From contig JAFIFB010000125.1 in NCBI GenBank assembly GCA_020832285.1, forward strand, positions 1 through 34,222: DNA of 34,222 nucleotides, in the 5' to 3' direction. Below are positions 1-7,077 of this stretch, piece after piece (the stretch's first letter is position 1; each line of letters opens with the position of its first letter). The notes beneath the pieces were generated by a model. It was not told the DNA's origin, made no database searches, and was given only the letters and a program-made list of their open reading frames with translations. Origin of the DNA: Balneolaceae bacterium. GTDB lineage: Bacteria > Bacteroidota > Rhodothermia > Balneolales > Balneolaceae. The position numbers and the translations under genes were made by a program.

Positions 1-1
1 C

Positions 2-127
2 ACAATGATGCAAATTCTCAGCGTGGCTATATTGGGCCGTATGACGCTTAAACAGCTATTTTCCGATGAATCACTCACGGATTATAACCCCCAATCCCGT
101 AACCAATTGGGACTCTTTGACTTTTAA
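2..127 (+). CDS. C-terminal end of a probable IS4-type transposase (partial, runs off window start)
   Basis: An open frame enters from the left edge and stops with TAA at 125-127, giving about 41 residues that end in NQLGLFDF. The segment QILSVAILGRMTLKQLF followed by a short linker and NQL-LF resembles, from memory, the extreme C-termini of Bacteroidota IS4-family transposases, which often read 'QILSVSLFEKTP...NQL-LF'. The catalytic DDE part would lie outside the window. There is an internal ATG, but a protein this short is unlikely to be complete. The assignment is tentative; it could be the tail of another protein. Confidence 0.4.
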   Translation, partial: TMMQILSVAILGRMTLKQLFSDESLTDYNPQSRNQLGLFDF

Positions 128-196
128 CCGGACACTACTGAGTTTATATATTTGTTTGTGAGTGGCCAATATTTTTTTGCCACCAATCTGATGATT

Positions 197-844
197 CTAC
201 TTTTCATAGATTAATACATGCCAAATAAATGTCTTTTCGTGGCTGTTCATAGTAAACCCGTGACTACGTATGATGGAATCCACTTTTTGAAATGGATACT
301 TGTAGGTACGAAAATCACTTTTTCGAAGCCTGAACCAGAGGTTTCCAAGTCTTATTCCGATGCGGATATAGAATAGTTCGCGGGGGAAAACAAGCGCATA
401 CATTTTTTCAGCTTTCTGAAGGGAACGGTCGAGCAGTTTCTCAAGATCGGGGTAGCAGCAGATCACGCGGTCCAGGGTTACAATTTCGGCAGAAGGCAGA
501 TCCGGAGCCAACTCAGTAAAATCCCCAAAATGATATTCAGTCTTATCTTCCAGGCTGCGTTTTATTATCTCTTTTTTGGAGATGCGCTGATATGCTGCAG
601 AAGCGTCCACATTAACCGATCTGCCCAGTCCTTTTTTGAATAGCTCCAGCTGAATGGCCCCGATACCTCCGCCGATGTCGAGCAGTGAGGCGCTATGAAT
701 ATGAAGACTTTGTCTGGTGATGGCCTCCAGCAAAAGGCGCGTGGATTTGTTCGGACCTTTTCTCAGGTACCGGCGCATCTCTTTTTTTGCAGTACGTTCA
801 TTGAAGAAGTCTCCAGCATCCCGGCAATGTCCGCAGCAGCTCAT
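197..844 (-). CDS. Class I SAM-dependent methyltransferase
   Basis: The 215-residue protein carries the glycine-rich SAM-binding motif LLDIGGGIGAIQLEL at about residues 54-68, the acidic end of strand beta-2 (VNVDAS, about 78-83), and a motif resembling a post-motif II acidic turn (FGDFTELAPDLPSAEIVTLDRVICCYPD). This order is that of a Rossmann-type class I methyltransferase. The N-terminus begins MSCCGHC, a Cys/His-rich patch that could bind metal or be a substrate site; its role is unknown. The substrate cannot be told from sequence; small-molecule O- or C-methyltransferases have this length. It starts at ATG 844 without an obvious ribosome binding site and is read in the same direction as the next gene, about 110 nt away. 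Confidence 0.8.
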   Translation of the reverse strand: MSCCGHCRDAGDFFNERTAKKEMRRYLRKGPNKSTRLLLEAITRQSLHIHSASLLDIGGGIGAIQLELFKKGLGRSVNVDASAAYQRISKKEIIKRSLEDKTEYHFGDFTELAPDLPSAEIVTLDRVICCYPDLEKLLDRSLQKAEKMYALVFPRELFYIRIGIRLGNLWFRLRKSDFRTYKYPFQKVDSIIRSHGFTMNSHEKTFIWHVLIYEK

Positions 845-954
845 GGAAACAATTGAATTAGAATATGTTTATTGGATTTGTTCAGAAAAAATTACCATTC
901 AGGCCTTCTGTTTTTATGAAGCCAGTTTTAATCGAGACTGGCATGAGTCCCGGT

Positions 955-1983
955 TTACAGGCGGAGCCTCAGCAGATAGTTGTTGGCAGTCATGTAGATG
1001 GTTTCTTCGGTTTCATCAAACGCGAGGTTTGAAATGAATTCACCGGTTTTGATCTGACCAAGCGGCCGTCCATCCGGTGTAAAAATCCAGACACCACCGG
1101 GACCTGTGGCAAAAATGTAACCGTCACTGCGCACTTTCATGCCATCGGGCAGGCCTGGTTCCGTTCCCACATATTCAGTGGTATCGTAAAACAGGCGTCC
1201 ATTCTCAATATCTCCGTTCTCCATTACATCATATACCATCCATATTGAACGGTTATTATCGGAGTTGGCCACGTAGAGCAGGCTTTCATCAGGTGAAAAA
1301 GCAAGGCCGTTTGGACGGCTCAAATCATCCGTCAAAAGGGTGACATTTCCGTCCGGATCAGCCCGGAAAACACCCTGGATCTCCATCTCCCTGGCCGGGT
1401 CATCAGCATACCCTTCAAGGCCGTACGGAGGATCTGTAAAATAGACATTTCCGTTGCTGTGCTGAATAAGATCATTCGGACTGTTAAACTTCAGCCCGTC
1501 ATAGTTGTCGGCAACGGTGGAAAATTCTGGTGAGGGGTGATTCAGCGGGGCATCCATACGGGCAATTCTGCGGTCGCCGTGCTGGCATAAGATCAGTTCA
1601 CCATCATTCCCGATAATCAGTCCATTTGAACCGATACCACCGCCCCTGCCGGATGAGCCGGTGTAGCCCGATGGTTCAAGGTAAGGCTCCACGCCAGACT
1701 CCTTTGTCCACCGGTAGATGGTGTTGGCAGGTACATCGGAAAAGAGAAGAAAACCATGCTCCGCCACCCAGACAGGCCCTTCAGACCACTCAAACCCTTC
1801 GCCAATAATTTCAGGCTCAGCGTCTGTGTTCAGTACATTTTCAAGTTCATTGTCCAGTATTTCAATGTAACCGAGGGTTTCATATGGTGTCTCCTGTTCG
1901 CGTTCTGATCGGGGATCATCACTGCAGGAAGTAATTGCGATGAGCAGGAATGTATAAAGAAGGGCAGGCCAAAAATTGTTCAT
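955..1983 (-). CDS. SMP-30/gluconolactonase/LRE-family lipoprotein
   Basis: Probable periplasmic or outer-membrane-anchored six-bladed beta-propeller hydrolase. I chose ATG 1983 over the upstream ATG at 2064 because it places a lipoprotein signal (hydrophobic run, then ITSC with Cys20) at the N-terminus; the extra 27 residues of the long form look like non-coding DNA. Family signatures are EWSEGPVW (metal-binding Glu), SPNDL (metal-binding Asn), TDPPYG, RPNGLAFSPDE (Asn) and LPDGMKV (catalytic/metal Asp), in the usual order. Members of the family hydrolyse sugar lactones or other lactones/esters with a divalent metal; the actual substrate is unknown. The mature length of about 320 residues is normal for this family. 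Confidence 0.85.
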   Translation of the reverse strand: MNNFWPALLYTFLLIAITSCSDDPRSEREQETPYETLGYIEILDNELENVLNTDAEPEIIGEGFEWSEGPVWVAEHGFLLFSDVPANTIYRWTKESGVEPYLEPSGYTGSSGRGGGIGSNGLIIGNDGELILCQHGDRRIARMDAPLNHPSPEFSTVADNYDGLKFNSPNDLIQHSNGNVYFTDPPYGLEGYADDPAREMEIQGVFRADPDGNVTLLTDDLSRPNGLAFSPDESLLYVANSDNNRSIWMVYDVMENGDIENGRLFYDTTEYVGTEPGLPDGMKVRSDGYIFATGPGGVWIFTPDGRPLGQIKTGEFISNLAFDETEETIYMTANNYLLRLRL

Positions 1984-2071
1984 GGATAACAAATTTTCTT
2001 GATTTGAGTTGAACAGTTTAAGTAAAGCAGAGTTTTTTTGAAAGACAACAATCTTTTTGAGCAAAAAATCC

Positions 2072-2645
2072 GGGTAACGGGCAGGTAGCTGTTGTACACC
2101 GGACAGCCTGTCCGGTACCTCGGTTTTAGATTTAAGATCATCTGTTCTATGGCTTCGAAATTATGAATCGTTCTTTCGTACAACTCAGGTGTTTGCTAAG
2201 ATCATCAATAACGGGTCGGTGACTCATTGTACGCCGGACAGCTTGTCCGGCACTTCGGGATTGTGCATGATAGGTGAGTTGGGTTGGGGAAGTGATCTTG
2301 GATTATGGTTAGTAGGGAAAATGTTTATGTGCGAAGATGTGGGTAACGGGCAAGCTGCCCGTTGTACGCCGGGCAGCTTGCCCGGCACCTCGGAATTTTG
2401 CATGAGAGGTGAAGTGGGTTGGGGGAGGTGATTTTTGATTATGGTCAGTAGGGGAAAGAGTTATTGTGCGAAGATGTGGGTAACGGACAGGCTGCCCGTT
2501 GTACGGTGGGCAGCCTGTCCGGCACTCCGGAGTTAGATACAACATCATCTCTTCTACGGTATCGGGATGATGAATCATTCTTTCGTACAGCTCAGGGGTT
2601 TGCTAAGATCATCAATAACGGGTCAGCGACCCGTTGTACGGGTGG
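2072..2645. repeat. Cluster of five REP-like palindromic units within a larger direct duplication
   Basis: Five related units of about 50 bp lie at 2072-2123, 2208-2258, 2341-2393, 2478-2530 and (truncated) 2615-2645. A unit reads roughly GGGTAACGGGCA...TGCCCGTTGTAC...CGGGCAGCTTGCCCGGCAC...CGG. Each half is a hairpin, and in units 3 and 4 the two halves also pair with each other as a 13-14 bp stem (2347-2360 with 2371-2384; 2484-2497 with 2508-2521). Flanking DNA is duplicated too: about 2126-2231 resembles 2533-2639, and about 2291-2350 resembles 2430-2487. The cluster fills the space between two leftward lipoprotein genes and supplies the last codons of the upstream one. Open frames across it are translations of the repeat, not genes. 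Confidence 0.85.
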
Positions 2646-3435
2646 TTACGATTGATCCATCTTCAAATAGTCTTTTTTCAAGCAGGTTTCCATCGGAGTC
2701 CCATTTTTTGTGAGTTCCGTGTGGTTTGCCGTCTTGATACATTTTCTCCTCTATCAGGTTTCCGTCAGAATCCCAGGTTAGCTGAGGGCCGGCCGGCATT
2801 CCTGTTTCGTAAACTTTTTTTGAAATCAGGTTGCCCTCCTGATCCCACTCTTTAAATGTACCGTGCTGTTTATCGTTTTTGAAGTGGCTTTCGGCTGCTA
2901 TCTTTCCGTTATCGTGCCATGCAATTACTTTTCCATCGATTTTTCCGTCAATCAGCTCAGATTCCATTTTTAACTGGCCGTTTTCGTGCCACATTCTTGA
3001 AATTTCCCGGTTCGATTGCAGGGAGAGAGTGCCGTCATCAAACCATGTGGCTGCGCCTGCCGGGCTGACCGGATTGTCGTCAAATAGAAATTCGGCAACA
3101 GGCTGACCGTCTTCATTTAATATGGTCTGTTTATAATAACCATCTTCATAACGGTACTTCATCCGGAGAACTCCGTCTTCACTCCAAATAAAGCCGGAGG
3201 AGATCATTCCGTTCTCGAAGTTCAGATCGGTCTGACGGGTTTCATCATCAAAAAAAGAAGTTAAATGGCCACTGACCGGATTTCCTCTTGGGTCGGAATA
3301 AAGATTTGTCTCATCGGAAATGTGAATTTCATCGAAAATCTCTGTGATGTGATCGGACTGAGAGGAGCTGAATTCATCGCTGCATGAAACCATTAATACA
3401 AGGAAGGGAATCAACAGAGTTGTCAGTTTTTTCAT
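2623..3435 (-). CDS. YwqK/MORN-like repeat lipoprotein
   Basis: The 270-residue protein starts at ATG 3435 with a lipoprotein signal peptide (MKKLTTLLIPFLVLMVSC, Cys18). The second half holds several tandem copies of a 20-24 residue unit of the type W-x-x-x-G-x-L-x-x-x-x-x-x-x-x-G-K-x-H-G, for example WHENGQLKMES, WHDNGKIAAES, WDQEGNLISKK, WDSDGNLIEEK and WDSDGNLLEKR. These are the MORN-variant repeats of the YwqK family (often annotated 'toxin-antitoxin system YwqK antitoxin'), which form beta-hairpin strings and probably mediate surface or protein contacts. No toxin partner is adjacent. The last residues (about TTRTTGR) are encoded by the palindromic repeat described at 2615-2645, so the original C-terminus appears to have been replaced. 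Confidence 0.8.
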   Translation of the reverse strand: MKKLTTLLIPFLVLMVSCSDEFSSSQSDHITEIFDEIHISDETNLYSDPRGNPVSGHLTSFFDDETRQTDLNFENGMISSGFIWSEDGVLRMKYRYEDGYYKQTILNEDGQPVAEFLFDDNPVSPAGAATWFDDGTLSLQSNREISRMWHENGQLKMESELIDGKIDGKVIAWHDNGKIAAESHFKNDKQHGTFKEWDQEGNLISKKVYETGMPAGPQLTWDSDGNLIEEKMYQDGKPHGTHKKWDSDGNLLEKRLFEDGSIVTTRTTGR

Positions 3436-3665
3436 AACAGAAAAGTTAAAAGAGGGAGAGAAAAATGTGATTTTTGAATTTGCTTTTAACTGCTTGAAGA
3501 ATATCTCTGCAGATATTTTAATAAATTATTCAACAAAATCAAACTGTTATGAGTCAAGCGGGTTCAGGAGACCAATTTTAGTTTAAATCATTAGGATCTA
3601 CCGGAAAAGTCCCGGCTTTGCTCACTGTGCCCTGGGCTTTGTTATGGCGCCTTTTCAGGGCTTAG
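3436..3665. other. Intergenic DNA with one copy of a dispersed hairpin repeat
   Basis: No gene is seen between the YwqK-like gene and the open YceI frame. The stretch 3621-3662 (core GCCCTGGGCTTTG...CAGGGC, 3629-3662) matches 7356-7397 with only a few differences. Both copies can fold, pairing GCCCTG with CAGGGC. The copy ends close to the 5' side of the YceI frame. Confidence 0.7.
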
Positions 3666-3758
3666 CAAACACAACCTTATTCGGGAAGTGGATTTCAATT
3701 ATCTCAAAAAACTACCACAACAAAAACATTATGGAAGATTGACCCGACACACTCGGAA

Positions 3759-4247
3759 GTGCAATTCAAAGTGAAGCATTTGGTTATCTCAACCGTAACC
3801 GGAAATTTTGGCTCATTCGACGGGCAAATTGAAGCAGATGATGACCATTTTGAAAATGCCGAAGCAAGTTTTACTGCTGATATCGACAGCATATCAACCA
3901 ATAATAATGATCGCGATCAGCACCTGAAATCAGACGATTTCTTCAATGCAGAAAAATTTCCTCAGCTTAAATTTGAGTCGACGAAATTTGATAAGGTTGA
4001 CGACGGTCAATACAAAGTAACCGGTGACCTGACAATTCGTGACATAACCAAAGAAGTTGTGCTGGATGTGGTTCACGGTGGTACAGTGGGCGATCCGTAT
4101 GGACAGACCAAGGCAGGGTTTGAGGTTTCAGGCTCAATCAACAGAAAAGAGTTTGGACTCACCTGGAATGCCGTAACTGAAGCAGGAAACGTGGTTGTGG
4201 CCGATAAAATTAAACTTCAGCTGAATGTGCAGTTTGTGCAACAATAA
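3759..4247 (+). CDS. YceI family protein (start codon unclear)
   Basis: The translation VQFKVKHLVISTVTGNFGSFDGQIEAD... with DIDSISTNNNDRDQHLKSDDFF and the C-terminal GLTWN...KIKLQLNVQF is a clear YceI domain. This family has a lipocalin-like barrel, and some members bind polyisoprenoid quinones. The coordinates begin at the first standard start (GTG 3759), but the frame is open back to 3666 and upstream residues read TLWKIDPTHSE, which is the conserved first strand of YceI proteins. No ATG, GTG or TTG lies in frame between the TAG at 3663-3665 and 3759; the nearby ATG at 3731 is out of frame and stops after three codons. Hence the true start is non-canonical, or a small mutation has damaged the 5' end. 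No signal peptide is present, so it may be cytoplasmic. Confidence 0.75.
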   Translation: MQFKVKHLVISTVTGNFGSFDGQIEADDDHFENAEASFTADIDSISTNNNDRDQHLKSDDFFNAEKFPQLKFESTKFDKVDDGQYKVTGDLTIRDITKEVVLDVVHGGTVGDPYGQTKAGFEVSGSINRKEFGLTWNAVTEAGNVVVADKIKLQLNVQFVQQ

Positions 4248-4256
4248 TTAATAGTG

Positions 4257-4380
4257 TCGTGTCATCGGACGGGCCGACCCGGGATCATCCCAAAATAGTA
4301 TTGCCCCGCTCTACTACGTTACCCACTACGTTAAAACTTCGAAGAGCAGGCTTTTGGGCAAGTTTAGGGGCTTGACACGA
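4257..4380. repeat. Short element bounded by 8-bp terminal inverted repeats
   Basis: TCGTGTCA at 4257-4264 and TGACACGA at 4373-4380 are perfect inverted repeats bounding 124 bp without an open frame. Related ends occur at 10000-10010/10175-10185 and at 17921-17935 in this window. Size and ends resemble a miniature non-autonomous element; no transposase of matching type is present. Confidence 0.45.
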
Positions 4381-4404
4381 AAATTGCTTAATCATAGAGT
4401 CAAG

Positions 4405-4436
4405 CGGATATTTTGATTGGGATATCCGTTTTTTTA
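4405..4436 (+). terminator. Probable rho-independent terminator
   Basis: CGGATAT (4405-4411) pairs with ATATCCG (4422-4428) around a 10-nt loop and is followed at once by seven T residues. It lies about 160 nt downstream of the YceI stop, with the small repeat element in between, and about 310 nt before the Crp/Fnr-type regulator. It would therefore separate the two transcription units. Confidence 0.65.
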
Positions 4437-4577
4437 TTTCCTGATTTTCGGCGTAATTTCTGGAGGTGAAACGTTTAACCCGGATATCTCACAGTAAATA
4501 TGTTAAACGTAATGAAACCTTTTGATATGTAATACTTTATGATTCAAATTTGGTATCTTAAAACAATAGAACCTGAT

Positions 4578-4735
4578 TTTTCTGCGACATTTTCTCATCA
4601 GCTGCGTTCGCCAAAGGCATGCCCGTGGCAGAAGCTAAAATGTCGTGCTCAACGTACTCAGGTACGTTTCCGCTGCCATTTTATCTTCGCCTTAGTGAGG
4701 AAAAAATCTCTTGGTGAGAAATCCGGTTTAACACG
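4578..4735. repeat. Structured intergenic repeat-like sequence upstream of the regulator gene
   Basis: The segment contains several inverted pairs, for example CGACATTTT (4584-4592) with AAAATGTCG near 4637, and CGTAC-TCAG-GTACG near 4654-4667. One frame stays open across it (4539-4793) and runs into the regulator gene, but its translation is rich in Arg, Cys and Ser and looks like no protein. I regard it as non-coding, possibly a dispersed element; only one copy is seen in this window. Confidence 0.4.
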
Positions 4736-4747
4736 AAGCAATTTTTT

Positions 4748-5323
4748 ATGTTTGAACGGCTCAAAGAAAGCTTATATGAGCATGTCGAATTAACTGATGA
4801 GGAGTGGGAACTGTGCAAAAACAGTTTTCGGCCCAAAAGGATGCTCAAACGACAATTCCTGCTTCAGGAGGGAGATATTTGCAGGGATTTGGCTTTTGTA
4901 GAAAAGGGAGCACTTTACTCGTACTCCGTGGATTCAAAAGGAAATCAGCATGTGATTCGGTTTGCTTTTGATGGCTGGTGGATGGCAAACCTGGAAAGCT
5001 TTTTCACCAATACTCCAAGCAGGATAAATATTGAGGTTCTGGAAAATAGTGAGCTGCTGGTTCTGGATAAAAATAATCACGAAAAGCTGCTGGAAGAAAT
5101 TCCTGCTTACGAACGTTATCATCGTATAATTATTCAGAATGCGTATGTAGCGCTGCAACAACGAGTAGAAAATGCGTTAGGCCTTACTGCCGATGAAAAA
5201 TATGCCCGCCTGATTGAGCAAAGTCCGGAGTTTCTGAATCGCGTACCCCTGAACCTGGTAGCTTCATACCTGGGAGTTAGCCCGGAGACGTTAAGCCGGG
5301 TTCGTACGAACTTCAGCCGTTAG
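4748..5323 (+). CDS. Crp/Fnr-family transcriptional regulator
   Basis: The 191-residue protein has an N-terminal cyclic-nucleotide-binding-type barrel (about 25-115, with LLQEGDICRDLAFVEKGAL) and a short C-terminal helix-turn-helix, LNLVASYLGVSPETLSRVR (about 168-186). The recognition helix has E180-x-x-S183-R184, the same E-x-x-S-R arrangement that in E. coli FNR reads the TTGAT half-site. It lacks the N-terminal four-cysteine cluster of oxygen-sensing FNR (only Cys23 and Cys45 are present), so the signal is unlikely to be sensed through a [4Fe-4S] cluster of that type. The next gene starts 105 nt downstream, and an FNR-type box lies between them, so it probably controls that gene and the 7653-8963 pair. 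Confidence 0.88.
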   Translation: MFERLKESLYEHVELTDEEWELCKNSFRPKRMLKRQFLLQEGDICRDLAFVEKGALYSYSVDSKGNQHVIRFAFDGWWMANLESFFTNTPSRINIEVLENSELLVLDKNNHEKLLEEIPAYERYHRIIIQNAYVALQQRVENALGLTADEKYARLIEQSPEFLNRVPLNLVASYLGVSPETLSRVRTNFSR

Positions 5324-5337
5324 GAAGTAGGCAGATA

Positions 5338-5360
5338 TTGACATTCTTGATATATGTCAA
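5338..5360. promoter_or_regulatory. FNR-type operator before the ring-cleaving dioxygenase
   Basis: TTGATATATGTCAA at 5347-5360 matches TTGAT-N4-ATCAA except for one base. It also sits inside a wider inverted pair, TTGACAT (5338-5344) with ATGTCAA (5354-5360). It ends 68 nt before the start codon at 5429 and lies just downstream of a regulator whose recognition helix fits this site. Binding is inferred. Confidence 0.65.
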
Positions 5361-5428
5361 TTTAAGGGAAGAAATAATTTATTAGTTTAACATTAAACAA
5401 ATAAACTTATAAGTAAAATCAAAATCCA

Positions 5429-6361
5429 ATGGAAAAACATAATAAAGGTATCCATCATATTACTGTACTATCGGGAGATCCTCAGCGTAATGCTGATTTC
5501 TATGTAAAATCACTGGGTATGCGCCTGGTAAAGAAATCAGTAAATCAGGACGACCCCAGTACCTACCACCTGTTTTATGGAAATGCGAATGGTTCACCGG
5601 GATCAGGAATTACATTTTTCCCCTGGCCGATGGCACGGCAGGGAAAACCCGGTTTGGGTGAGGCCGTCAAAGTGGCGTTTGCTGTGCCTTCCAACTCTAT
5701 TGATTTTTGGGTTGAACATTTTGGGGGATCAGATATCGACTTCGATGGTCCCTATGACTGGTTTGGTCAGCAGGCGATCGGTTTTAAAGATCCTGACCGA
5801 CTGCAGCTGGAACTGGTTTTTGATGAAAAGGTGGATGAAATGCCCGGATGGACAAAAGGCACCGTACCGCCCGAATACGGAATACGGGGATTTAAGGGAA
5901 CGACACTGAGGCTGCAGGAACACGGGTCAACAGCCGAGATATTAAAAAGCGTTTTTGAATTTGAGGAAAGCGGTCAAAAGGATAATGCCTGGCTCTATAC
6001 TACAGATGCTCCAATCGGAGGATCGGTTATTATTGAGGAGGGAGAACCGAAACTTTCAGCAAATGGCCGTGGAACCGTCCACCATGTAGCCTTCCGTGCG
6101 AAAGATGATGAAGAGCTGGACAATCTGCGTGAAAAAGTGATTGAGATGGGGTTTAATCCATCTGATATTATAGAACGGCACTGGTTCCACTCGGTTTATT
6201 TCCAAACACCGGGCGGAGTACTGTTTGAGATAGCAACCGATGGCCCGGGCTATGATGTTGACGAGGATCCCGATAAACTGGGTGAGAAACTTGTTTTGCC
6301 TCCCTGGCTCGAATCAAAAAGGGAAATGATTGAAAAGCGTTTGCCTGAAATAAAATTATGA
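5429..6361 (+). CDS. Ring-cleaving dioxygenase, MhqO/MhqA type (two VOC domains)
   Basis: The 310-residue protein is two vicinal-oxygen-chelate domains in tandem. Domain one begins GIHHITVLSGDPQRNADFY (H9/H10), and domain two has VHHVAFRAKDDEEL (H218/H219) and ends LFEIATDGPGYDVDED (E267). Two His and one Glu in these positions are the usual Fe(II)/Mn ligands of extradiol dioxygenases. The overall layout (HHIT, GSPGSGITFFPWP, FEIATDGPGY) is that of MhqO/MhqA proteins, which in Bacillus are induced by quinones and hydroquinones and are thought to open the ring. Cytoplasmic; no signal peptide. An FNR-like box lies upstream. Assignment to the family is firm; the substrate is inferred. Confidence 0.87.
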   Translation: MEKHNKGIHHITVLSGDPQRNADFYVKSLGMRLVKKSVNQDDPSTYHLFYGNANGSPGSGITFFPWPMARQGKPGLGEAVKVAFAVPSNSIDFWVEHFGGSDIDFDGPYDWFGQQAIGFKDPDRLQLELVFDEKVDEMPGWTKGTVPPEYGIRGFKGTTLRLQEHGSTAEILKSVFEFEESGQKDNAWLYTTDAPIGGSVIIEEGEPKLSANGRGTVHHVAFRAKDDEELDNLREKVIEMGFNPSDIIERHWFHSVYFQTPGGVLFEIATDGPGYDVDEDPDKLGEKLVLPPWLESKREMIEKRLPEIKL

Positions 6362-6726
6362 ACCTTTTTTTCTAAGAGGTGAGGATTATATAATTCTGTA
6401 ATAACAGGAGTTACCCCACTTTTAAAAACATTTCCCTAACGGTGGGTGCTGCTGGGCGACGGAAAAATTTCAAGGCCAATTTAGTTCAAATCACTTCATA
6501 ACATTAATTTACGGCTGATGAAATTTTTCTATACGTCACCCATCAGCCACCCTTCTACTACGCCGAGGCTTCGAAGAACAGGTGTTCCCGCCAACCGATT
6601 CAAGACCGGTTATAATATATCTCAACCGATTTCCACGTATTGTAATTCATAAAGTTATATTTTCACTATTCTTACTTAGATTGAATTTAAAATTTTCTGG
6701 TAACTTCTCTGAAATAAATTCTGACA
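6362..6726. other. Intergenic DNA holding a modular dispersed repeat (copy 1)
   Basis: No gene is seen. The interval 6444-6611 is a copy of a modular element: it begins GGGTGCTGCTGGGCGACGG, has a 54-bp core at 6499-6552 that is exactly inverted at 9084-9137, and ends CCCGCCAACCGATTCAAG near 6587-6604. The tail and the AT-rich DNA after it (6583-6655) also match 18273-18350 in direct orientation. Confidence 0.75.
6499..6552 (+). repeat. 54-bp core repeat, inverted exact copy at 9084-9137
   Basis: Read by eye, all 54 bases are identical to the reverse complement of 9084-9137. It begins TAACATTAATTTACGG and ends CATCAGCCACCC. Together the two copies bracket about 2.6 kb carrying the cupin, Rossmann and FrnE-like genes. 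Confidence 0.85.
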
Positions 6727-7077
6727 ATGAAAATTACTCGACTATACACTGGTACCGATAATGAATCTCACTTTGAAGAAGTGGAGATCGAACTCGAAAA
6801 TGCCGGCGATATCGGTGAGCTCTCTGAAAAGGTTGATGCTACCGGTATCATTTTCCGGAGAACGGGGCCTGGATATGATTATGACTGGCATAACGCACCT
6901 CAGCGGCAGTATATCATTATGCTGGATGGTGCGGTTGATGTGGAGATCGGAGATGGAACAGTTCGGCGATTTTCAACCGGTGACATATTACTTGCAGAGG
7001 ATACCACAGGCCGCGGGCATAAAAGCAGAGCTGTGAATAATGAACCTCGTTTGTCTGTATTTGTGACACTGGATTGA
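6727..7077 (+). CDS. Small single-domain cupin protein
   Basis: The 116-residue protein folds as one cupin: WHNAPQRQYIIMLDGAVDVEIGDG (54-77) and RRFSTGDILLAEDTTGRGHKSRAVN (80-104) correspond to cupin motifs 1 and 2. Only part of the usual metal set is kept: H55 and H98 remain, the second His of the HxH pair is Asn57 (N56 is between), and the Glu position is Gln61. Catalysis by the classic site is therefore doubtful, and a binding or sensory role is possible. It stands alone, about 365 nt after the dioxygenase and 575 nt before the next gene, and no operator was recognised upstream. Start at ATG 6727. Function unknown. Confidence 0.75.
   Translation: MKITRLYTGTDNESHFEEVEIELENAGDIGELSEKVDATGIIFRRTGPGYDYDWHNAPQRQYIIMLDGAVDVEIGDGTVRRFSTGDILLAEDTTGRGHKSRAVNNEPRLSVFVTLD

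Noticed and set aside
161-183. Terminator hairpin (GTGGC...GCCAC) between the transposase fragment and the methyltransferase gene
   Set aside because: Only a 5-bp stem with the T-run inside the loop instead of after the stem.
1984-2064. Longer start for the SMP-30-like protein at ATG 2064
   Set aside because: The extra 27 residues would bury the lipoprotein signal peptide that begins at 1983.
2072-2645. CRISPR array
   Set aside because: Units are palindromic, differ in sequence and spacing, and spacers are themselves repeated; no cas genes are near.
2189-2655. Short open frames on both strands across the palindromic cluster (about 60-90 codons)
   Set aside because: Their translations repeat the same phrase (for example GNGQAARCT-GSL-GT) because the DNA is repeated; no start signal or protein character.
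4539-4793. 84-codon frame overlapping the start of the Crp/Fnr-type gene
   Set aside because: Rich in Arg/Cys/Ser, lies over a hairpin-rich repeat-like sequence and resembles no protein.
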